Below, one piece after another: positions 1 through 5,558 of a DNA stretch of 8,285 nucleotides; the stretch's first letter is position 1; every line of letters begins with the position of its first letter. Under the pieces are notes generated by a model. That model had not been told where the DNA came from and searched no databases. It saw nothing but the letters and a program-made list of their open reading frames with translations. Both the position numbers and the translations under genes were made by a program. The DNA is from Ascidiaceihabitans sp. (GTDB lineage Bacteria; Pseudomonadota; Alphaproteobacteria; Rhodobacterales; Rhodobacteraceae), in NCBI GenBank assembly GCA_023301665.1, contig JALZUL010000280.1:1-8285 (forward strand), read 5' to 3'.

Positions 1-85
1 CGTCTTGTGCATGTTCGTTGTTGTTTTGCTGATCGCGTATGTTCCAGCAATTTCAACGTCATTGCTGCCAGAAATCTACAAATAA
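1..85 (+). CDS. C-terminal end of a TRAP-type transporter large permease (DctM-like), partial
   Basis: Reading from base 2, an open frame runs to TAA at 83-85 and encodes 27 residues. It starts with a very hydrophobic stretch and ends in LLIAYVPAISTSLLPEIYK. A last membrane helix followed by a YVPxxS...LP ending is typical of TRAP transporter DctM subunits, which carry organic anions across the inner membrane using an ion gradient and a periplasmic binding protein. The gene ends 11 bp before hpsN, so it is probably co-transcribed with it. Known hps clusters carry a TRAP system (HpsKLM), which makes a DHPS importer the natural reading. Only the tail is visible, so the family call rests on hydrophobicity, the end motif and context; another polytopic permease is possible. 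Confidence 0.6.
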   Translation, partial: VLCMFVVVLLIAYVPAISTSLLPEIYK

Positions 86-96
86 GGTCCTAAACT

Positions 97-1404
97 ATGA
101 CACGTGAATATCTCAAAAAAGCGACACTGACTGCGGCATCTGATGCCACAGAAGTTCACGCAACTGTTCAAAAAATTCTGGCTGATATTGAAACGGGTGG
201 TGATGCAAAGGCACTTGAATATGCGGCAAAGTTCGATGGTTATAAAGGCAATGTCCTACTCACTTCGCAAGACATTGAGGCATCGATTGCCTTGGTCCCT
301 GAGAAGCTAAAAACAGATATCCGCTTTGCCCATGAAAATGTGCGCCGTTTTGCACAAATGCAAAAAGGCACCGTTGCTGATGTTGAAATGGAAATGTCGC
401 CGGGATTTATTACGGGTCAAAAAGCGATCCCTGTGGATGCTGCGGGGTGTTACGTACCTGGTGGACGTTACAGCCATATAGCAAGCGCGATTATGACAGT
501 GACAACTGCCAAGGTGGCGGGCTGCAAGCACATCACGGCGTGTTCACCGCCGCGCCCTCAGATCGGTATCGCGCCAGCTATTGTCTACGCGGCGCATATT
601 TGTGGGGCAGATAAGATCCTCGCGATGGGAGGGGTTCAAGGGGTTGCCGCGATGACCTTTGGTCTGTTTGATCTTCCCAAAGCTAATATTCTCGTTGGTC
701 CAGGGAACCAGTTTGTAGCAGAAGCCAAACGTATCCTTTTTGGTCGTGTTGGCATTGATATGATCGCGGGGCCTACAGACAGTTTGATCCTCGCAGACAA
801 AACTGCCGATGCTCATATCGTGGCGACCGATTTGGTGTCTCAAGCGGAGCACGGTTATAATTCTCCGGTTTGGCTGGTCACGGATGATCATGCGTTGGCT
901 GTCAAAGTGATCGAGATGGTGCCGCATTTGATCGATGATCTGCCAGAGTTAAATCGTGAGAACGCGTTTGCCGCATGGAGAGATTATGCAGAAGTCATCG
1001 TATGCGCCGACCGCGAAGATATGGCCACATGTTCAGACGAATACGCGCCAGAACATTTGACGGTTCAAGCGGAAGATTTGGATTGGTGGCTGGATCGATT
1101 AACCTGTTTTGGTTCGTTGTTCTTGGGGGAAGAAACCACGGTGGCTTATGGTGACAAAGCGTCCGGCACGAACCACGTTTTACCGACATCGGGTGCCGCT
1201 GGTTACACAGGCGGCTTGAGCGTTCATAAATACATGAAAATTGTCACGTGGCAGCGTTCAACCCGTGATGCTTCGAAACCGGTAGCTGAGGCAACAGCTC
1301 GCATTTCTCGCTTGGAAGGTATGGAGGGTCATGCACGCGCCGCTGATGTGCGATTGGCGAAATACTTCCCTGATGAAACATTCGATTTGTCAGCCAATGG
1401 ATAA
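97..1404 (+). CDS. hpsN: Sulfopropanediol 3-dehydrogenase (HisD-family, DHPS to sulfolactate)
   Basis: This 435-residue protein has the full length and fold signature of histidinol dehydrogenase. The zinc ligands and catalytic residues of HisD are recognisable: Q249 and H252 in SQAEHG, the E319-H320 pair in EYAPEHL, D353 and H360 in GDKASGTNHVLPT, and H412 in EGHARAADVR. The nucleotide-side glycine motif is PGGRYSHIASAIMT (121-134). HisD usually has PGGxxxYPSS there, and the RYSHIAS form is what I associate with HpsN. HpsN oxidises the C3 alcohol of (R)-DHPS in two NAD+-dependent steps to (R)-3-sulfolactate in the cytoplasm. The neighbours (TRAP tail, SDR, zinc ADH, sulfopyruvate decarboxylase) are not histidine genes, which supports HpsN over HisD. 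AAGG at 84-87 supports the ATG at 97. The 3' end overlaps the next gene by 8 bp. A true HisD is the main alternative and is unlikely here. Confidence 0.9.
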   Translation: MTREYLKKATLTAASDATEVHATVQKILADIETGGDAKALEYAAKFDGYKGNVLLTSQDIEASIALVPEKLKTDIRFAHENVRRFAQMQKGTVADVEMEMSPGFITGQKAIPVDAAGCYVPGGRYSHIASAIMTVTTAKVAGCKHITACSPPRPQIGIAPAIVYAAHICGADKILAMGGVQGVAAMTFGLFDLPKANILVGPGNQFVAEAKRILFGRVGIDMIAGPTDSLILADKTADAHIVATDLVSQAEHGYNSPVWLVTDDHALAVKVIEMVPHLIDDLPELNRENAFAAWRDYAEVIVCADREDMATCSDEYAPEHLTVQAEDLDWWLDRLTCFGSLFLGEETTVAYGDKASGTNHVLPTSGAAGYTGGLSVHKYMKIVTWQRSTRDASKPVAEATARISRLEGMEGHARAADVRLAKYFPDETFDLSANG

Positions 1405-2158
1405 CCCAAGTCAACTTTTTGATCTGACGGGGCGGGTGGCTTGTATCACTGGTGCAAGCTCTGGCCTTGGGCGAAGATGTGCTTTGGTTCTGGCACGTGC
1501 AGGGGCCAAGGTGGTCTGCGTTGCAAGACGGGCTGAAGAGCTTGAGAAATTGGAAACGGAAATCGGTGAAAATGCGGCTTGTGTCGTAGCGGATATCTCT
1601 CAACGAGGCAGGGTAGGTGCACTTGCCGCCGAAATTTCTGCGCCGTTCGGATCACCTGATATTCTTGTTCACGCGGCGGGGCTGAATACCCGTGAAGCCG
1701 CTGACGACGTTACGGATATTGGCTGGGACCAAACGCTTGCTGTCAATTTGTCAGCTCCATTTTTCTTGTCGCAGGCATTGGCACCGGCGATGAAGGCTAA
1801 GGGATGGGGGCGTATTGTGAACTTTGCGAGCTTGCAAACCACGCGCGCCTTTCCCGGAGGTATAGCATATGGCACGACAAAAGCCGGGATCGGTCAGTTG
1901 ACGCGGGCAATGGCAGAAAACTGGTCAAGGCATGGCATTACAGTAAATGCGATTGGGCCCGGTTTTTTCCCAACAGAGCTGACACAAGCGGTTTTTGATA
2001 ACCCTGAACGCACAAAACGAAATGCAGATCAAACCTGTGCACACCGAAACGGACAACTTGAGGATATCGACGGGCCCATCCTGTTTTTATCATCAAATGC
2101 ATCAAGTTACGTCACTGGGCAGGTATTGATGGTAGACGGAGGATTTACAGCAAAATGA
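1397..2158 (+). CDS. hpsO: Short-chain dehydrogenase/reductase, probable DHPS 2-dehydrogenase
   Basis: A 253-residue classical SDR. The cofactor motif TGASSGLG is at 18-25, HAAG (in place of NAG) at 92-95, and the catalytic tetrad is N117, S145, Y158 and K162 (YGTTK). Near the C-terminus come GPGFFPTE and SYVTGQVLMVDGG, the usual SDR ending. In known hps clusters HpsO oxidises C2 of one DHPS enantiomer to the ketone. With HpsP this interconverts the enantiomers and feeds (R)-DHPS to HpsN. I chose the ATG at 1397, inside the last codons of hpsN (8-bp overlap), because the following residues lead directly into the Rossmann strand. A longer frame back to 1331 would add 22 unrelated residues. Arginines (44-45) follow the second strand, so NADP cannot be excluded. 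Enantiomer preference cannot be read from sequence. The family is certain; the substrate is inferred from the operon. Confidence 0.85.
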   Translation: MDNPSQLFDLTGRVACITGASSGLGRRCALVLARAGAKVVCVARRAEELEKLETEIGENAACVVADISQRGRVGALAAEISAPFGSPDILVHAAGLNTREAADDVTDIGWDQTLAVNLSAPFFLSQALAPAMKAKGWGRIVNFASLQTTRAFPGGIAYGTTKAGIGQLTRAMAENWSRHGITVNAIGPGFFPTELTQAVFDNPERTKRNADQTCAHRNGQLEDIDGPILFLSSNASSYVTGQVLMVDGGFTAK

Positions 2159-3135
2159 AAGCCTTGGTTTACGAGGGCGTTGAGCAAATGGGACTTCGTG
2201 AGGTCCCTGATCCTATACCCAAAAATGGCGAACATCTGATACGCGTCGAAGCCGTCGGGATCTGCGGATCGGATATGCACGCTTATTTGGGCCACGATGC
2301 GCGACGACCTGCGCCCTTGATCCTCGGTCATGAAGCGGCTGGTACGATTATTGGCGGACCCAAAGACGGCTCCCGTGTGACAGTGAACCCGCTGGTGACA
2401 TGCGGGACGTGTAAGGCATGCACAACTGGGCGTCAGAATTTATGTGGTCGACGCGAGATCATCTCGATGCCGCCACGTGAGGGGGCCTTTGCTCAGTATC
2501 TGGCGATGCCCGCGCAAAACCTTGTCGTTGTGCCCGATCGAATACCCATCGAAAAAGCGAGCATGGCGGAACCTTTGGCTGTGAGCTGGCATGCTGTACG
2601 TTTGGCTCTCGAGGCATTGAATCCCTTAATGGATAGACGCTCGCTTGTCATTGGTGGCGGTGCGATCGGTTTGGCAGGCGCATTAGCGTTAAAGGCGATG
2701 GGCGTTGATGACATCACCATCGTTGAGCCCAACGCAAGGCGGCGCAGTTTCTTGATTGAAAACTGTGGTCAAAATGCGGTGGAGGAAACCGTTGGGAATT
2801 TCGGTGTCGTGATCGATGCTGTTGGGATTAAGGCGACACGGGCATTAGCTTCGCAGCTCGTAGAGCCCGGCGGGGTCATCGCGCATGTTGGACTGGGCGA
2901 GGGTAACGAGGGCCTCGATACGCGCCGTATGACACTACAAGAGATCACCTTTATCGGTACTTATACCTACACTGCGAAAGATTTTCGCGACACTGCACAG
3001 GCCATTTTTGATGGAAGGTTAGGTGCTTTGGATTGGATGGAAGAGCGTCCGCTCTCTGAAGGGTTCCAAGCCTTCAAAGATCTCAGAGCCGGCAGTGTTG
3101 GATCCCCAAAAATTGTCCTCCGGCCTTGGGAATAA
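2155..3135 (+). CDS. hpsP: Zinc-dependent medium-chain alcohol dehydrogenase, probable DHPS 2-dehydrogenase
   Basis: A 326-residue medium-chain dehydrogenase. Catalytic zinc ligands are C37 (GICGSD), H59-E60 (GHEAAG) and probably E139 (AEPLAV). The structural zinc cysteines are all present: C83, C86, C89 and C97. The Rossmann motif GGGAIG is at 167-172, with E191 at the end of the next strand, which fits NAD+. The family includes threonine and sorbitol dehydrogenases. The position after hpsN and hpsO points to HpsP, the second DHPS 2-dehydrogenase, which with HpsO allows racemisation of DHPS through the 2-keto form. Its start overlaps the hpsO stop as ATGA (2155-2158), a strong sign of coupled translation. 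The length is slightly below the 340-350 usual for the family, but both domains are present. A polyol dehydrogenase with another substrate is the alternative. Confidence 0.85.
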   Translation: MKALVYEGVEQMGLREVPDPIPKNGEHLIRVEAVGICGSDMHAYLGHDARRPAPLILGHEAAGTIIGGPKDGSRVTVNPLVTCGTCKACTTGRQNLCGRREIISMPPREGAFAQYLAMPAQNLVVVPDRIPIEKASMAEPLAVSWHAVRLALEALNPLMDRRSLVIGGGAIGLAGALALKAMGVDDITIVEPNARRRSFLIENCGQNAVEETVGNFGVVIDAVGIKATRALASQLVEPGGVIAHVGLGEGNEGLDTRRMTLQEITFIGTYTYTAKDFRDTAQAIFDGRLGALDWMEERPLSEGFQAFKDLRAGSVGSPKIVLRPWE

Positions 3136-3201
3136 GTGGACGCATTCAAATTGAAACAACGGTGGCACGATGCGCGTTTCGCCAGAAAAGGTAAGTGGAA
3201 A

Positions 3202-3708
3202 ATGGACATAAATAAGAGAATTGTTGATGACTTTGTCGCCAATGACGTAAGCTTTATCACGACCGTCCCCTGTAAACAGCTTGCAGGTGTCATTGATGAG
3301 GTCGAAACGCGGGATGAGATATTCCATATCCCAGCCAATAAAGAAGACGAAGGTATGGGCCTTTGTGCTGGCGCCTTCATGGGCGGCAAACGCCCGGCGA
3401 TCATTATGCAAAATACCGCGATTGGTGTGACGATCAATACTTTGGCCACGTTGACGCAATATTACCGCATGCCTTTACCGATGTTGATCAGCTACCGTGG
3501 TGAGCTGCGAGAACCCGTTGCTTGTCAGGTCGAAATGGCCGTCCATACCAAAGCCTTGCTGAACCAGATGAACATCCCGACGTATCATTTCCACAAGGAA
3601 TCTGATGCGGATGAGCTGGATGCGATCCTTAAATACACTTTTATGTGCAACAAACCTGTCGCGATCCTGACGGATGCGTCTTTCTGGGGAGGCTATGGAG
3701 ACCAATGA
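3202..3708 (+). CDS. comD: Sulfopyruvate decarboxylase alpha subunit
   Basis: A 168-residue protein matching the ThDP pyrimidine-binding half of the split sulfopyruvate/phosphonopyruvate decarboxylases. Visible marks are TTVPCKQLAGVID (20-32), typical of ComD, and ANKEDEGMGLCAGAF (45-59). In the latter E48 aligns with the conserved glutamate that activates thiamine diphosphate. With ComE it converts 3-sulfopyruvate to sulfoacetaldehyde and CO2 in the cytoplasm. The frame is open from a GTG at 3136, directly after the hpsP stop. That would add 22 basic residues unlike the family, and the ATG at 3202 has an AAAAGG element about 10 bp upstream, so I prefer 3202. This leaves a 66-bp gap, the only sizeable one in the operon. 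The 3' end overlaps comE by ATGA. Phosphonopyruvate decarboxylase is the alternative, but the sulfonate neighbours argue for sulfopyruvate. Confidence 0.88.
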   Translation: MDINKRIVDDFVANDVSFITTVPCKQLAGVIDEVETRDEIFHIPANKEDEGMGLCAGAFMGGKRPAIIMQNTAIGVTINTLATLTQYYRMPLPMLISYRGELREPVACQVEMAVHTKALLNQMNIPTYHFHKESDADELDAILKYTFMCNKPVAILTDASFWGGYGDQ

Positions 3709-4259
3709 TCCGTTCTGAAATTTTACGCGAAATCGCGCCGATCCTTCGTGATCAATTGGTCGTTTGCAACATCGGATTACCAAGTCAAGAATTGCACATG
3801 ATCGATGACCAACCCACCAATTTTTACATGTTGGGCACTATGGGGCTATCTTCGTCTATCGGGTTGGGCTTGGCTTTGTCTCAAGACAAGACCGTCATTT
3901 CGATCGATGGCGATGGCTCGGTTCTGACGAATTTGGGCACTTTGCCAACGATCGCCAACAACGTCGCCGACAACTATATTTTGTTGATCATCGATAATGG
4001 GTCTTACGGCTCGACCGGTGACCAACCGACCTATGCTGGCAAAAAGACCAAGCTCGAGGCCGTAGCGGCTGCTTGTGGCTGTGAGAAGGTTGTGACGTGT
4101 CGGGATGTTGATACCGGCAAGGCCCTGCAAGCAGCGATAGACAGCAAAATGATGACAATCATTGTATGCAAATGTGACAGCGGCAACATCAAGTTGCCTG
4201 TGATCACGATGGATCCTGTTGTGATCCGAGATCGGTTCATGAAAGCTGTGGCGCGTTAG
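3705..4259 (+). CDS. comE: Sulfopyruvate decarboxylase beta subunit
   Basis: A 184-residue partner of comD carrying the ThDP pyrophosphate-binding domain. GDGS is at 69-72, and DNGSYGSTGDQPT (97-109) completes the Mg2+/ThDP motif (GDG, about 25 residues, then a DN pair). The N-terminal half has the GTMGLSSSIGLGLAL loop (44-58), which is general to ThDP enzymes. The ATG at 3705 overlaps the comD stop (ATGA), and GGAG lies a few bases upstream. The frame extends further upstream inside comD but would add 20 residues with no family character. The two-gene layout, rather than one fused protein, is the usual bacterial and archaeal ComDE form. The active site forms between the subunits, so equal expression through coupling makes sense. 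Confidence in the family is high. Sulfopyruvate over phosphonopyruvate is inferred from context. Confidence 0.88.
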   Translation: MIRSEILREIAPILRDQLVVCNIGLPSQELHMIDDQPTNFYMLGTMGLSSSIGLGLALSQDKTVISIDGDGSVLTNLGTLPTIANNVADNYILLIIDNGSYGSTGDQPTYAGKKTKLEAVAAACGCEKVVTCRDVDTGKALQAAIDSKMMTIIVCKCDSGNIKLPVITMDPVVIRDRFMKAVAR

Positions 4260-4261
4260 AA

Positions 4262-5374
4262 ATGGGAGCTGCCGCGCAGATTCATTCAACCGAGGATGCG
4301 CGGCAACTTGCTAAACGCCGCTTACCATGGATGGTTTTTGATTACATCGATGGGGCGGCAGGCACGGAAACGGGGGCTGCCAGAAACCGTGCAGCGTTGG
4401 ACGCGATACCTTTGCGTCCGCGTATTTTGCGCGACGTCAGTGAGCGTTCATTGGCCACATCCTTGTTCGGAGCCACTGCGGAGCGCCCGTTTGGGATCGC
4501 TCCGATGGGAATGTGCAACCTCTCGCGGGCAGGGGCTGATTTGATGCTTGCACGGCTTGCTGCGCGTGAGAAAGTCCCGCATGGGGTCTCAACTGTCTCA
4601 TCCACACCGTTGGAGGAAATTATTGAAACCGCGCAAGGGCATGCATGGTTCCAGCTGTATTTCAGCGGTGATGGTGCGGGAACCTTTAAGCTGGTGGAAC
4701 GAGCCAAGGCAGCTGGATACAAGACGTTGGTCTTGACCGTTGATGTGCCTGAGGTCGGGCGGCGGCCTCGCGAATTGCGCCATGGTTTCAAAATGCCGTT
4801 TAAAATCGGTCCGCGCCAATTTATCGATTTCGCGCTGCATCCGAGCTGGTCGCTTTCGACATTGATTGAGGGCAAGCCGCAGATGGCGAATTTTGACATG
4901 CCGGGGTTTGATTTTGATCGTACTGAAAGCCGAGCACGCGCGACGTGGGAAACGCTCGCAAGATTACGAGAGGCATGGCCGGGCAACTTAGTGGTGAAAG
5001 GGGTGCTCGATGTCGATGATGCAGTTGCATTGAAGGCGGCTGGTGTTGACGGGATACAAGTATCTAGCCACGGTGCACGGCAATTGGAAAGTGCGCCGGC
5101 CCCCATTACGGTGCTGCCGCAAATTCGGGCTGCGTTGGGAACGAGTTTTCCGCTGTTTTATGACAGTGGCCTACGCTCGGGAGAAGACGTGCTAAAGGCA
5201 ATTTCCCAAGGGGCAGATTTCACGTTCTTTGGGCGCGCTTTACAATTTGCAATTGCGGCTGCGGGGGAGAGCGGTTTGCATCAACTTTGGGATGTTCTAT
5301 CGGACGAATTGTCGATCGCGATGGCACAGACTGGGGTTTGCCAAATTAGAGGTAATAATAACCAAATCTGCTGA
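4262..5374 (+). CDS. slcD: FMN-dependent L-2-hydroxyacid dehydrogenase, probable sulfolactate dehydrogenase
   Basis: A 370-residue member of the lactate dehydrogenase (LldD) / glycolate oxidase family, near full length. Family active-site residues can be placed: Y28 in FDYIDGAAG, Y133 in QLYF, D161 and the RR pair (167-168) in TVDVPEVGRR, K246 in VVKGVL, and H270 and R273 in SSHGARQLESAP. DSGLRSG (301-307) and FFGRALQ (323-329) bind the FMN phosphate. The enzyme removes hydride from an L-2-hydroxyacid to FMN and usually passes electrons to the respiratory chain. Starting 2 bp after comE and lying beside hpsN, it most simply turns sulfolactate into sulfopyruvate for ComDE, the job assigned to SlcD in Roseovarius. 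The usual SNHGGRQLD motif is altered to SSHGARQLE. No strong ribosome-binding site is seen, which fits coupling to comE. Lactate or another hydroxyacid is a possible substrate. Confidence 0.75.
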   Translation: MGAAAQIHSTEDARQLAKRRLPWMVFDYIDGAAGTETGAARNRAALDAIPLRPRILRDVSERSLATSLFGATAERPFGIAPMGMCNLSRAGADLMLARLAAREKVPHGVSTVSSTPLEEIIETAQGHAWFQLYFSGDGAGTFKLVERAKAAGYKTLVLTVDVPEVGRRPRELRHGFKMPFKIGPRQFIDFALHPSWSLSTLIEGKPQMANFDMPGFDFDRTESRARATWETLARLREAWPGNLVVKGVLDVDDAVALKAAGVDGIQVSSHGARQLESAPAPITVLPQIRAALGTSFPLFYDSGLRSGEDVLKAISQGADFTFFGRALQFAIAAAGESGLHQLWDVLSDELSIAMAQTGVCQIRGNNNQIC

Positions 5375-5558
5375 TGGAATACGACTATTCTTGAGGGATA
5401 CGCGCGCTACATCAGAGACCGCGAATATTCGCGAAATTGCCGAATGTCGCTGCATTTTCAATTTGGAATGAGATGGACATCCAGCCGCTCGGCGATGTCG
5501 TTGGGTTGTGAGGCACCGCGCCCATCACGAATGAGCGCGATACTCTTTTGTTTCCGGC
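5375..5558. other. Convergent intergenic region between the sulfonate operon and icd
   Basis: This 184-bp gap separates the plus-strand operon from icd on the minus strand. I see no convincing gene on either strand. The elements are a perfect palindrome at 5420-5433 and a weak GCGC...GCGC inverted repeat (5518-5521 with 5535-5538, 13-base loop). A T-rich stretch at 5541-5553 follows that repeat and might act as a poor plus-strand terminator. A minus-strand stretch at 5458-5556 is open and protein-like but has no start. No strong intrinsic terminator is visible for either transcript. Confidence 0.6.
5420..5433. repeat. Perfect 14-bp palindrome after the sulfonate operon
   Basis: CGCGAATATTCGCG reads the same on both strands and lies 46 bp after the slcD-like stop codon. 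In RNA it could form only a short stem (CGCGA/TCGCG around ATAT) followed by AAATT, so it is at best a weak terminator. It could also be a protein-binding site. No second copy was noticed in the window. Confidence 0.6.

Noticed and set aside
1331..1396. Upstream extension of hpsO into hpsN
   Set aside because: It would add 22 residues encoded out of frame within conserved hpsN sequence; the ATG at 1397 leads straight into the SDR fold.
97..1404. Histidinol dehydrogenase (hisD) of histidine biosynthesis
   Set aside because: The HisD fold and active-site residues are present, but the glycine motif and the DHPS-type neighbours fit HpsN better, and no his genes are nearby.
4342..5106. Long minus-strand open frame of 254 codons
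   Set aside because: It lies fully inside the FMN dehydrogenase gene, has a low-complexity S/R/P/A-rich composition and no family motif; it is a shadow of the real gene.
5229..5471. Plus-strand frame of 80 codons running past the end of the slcD-like gene
   Set aside because: It mostly overlaps the dehydrogenase in another frame and matches no known C-terminus, so it is not evidence for a frameshifted longer protein.
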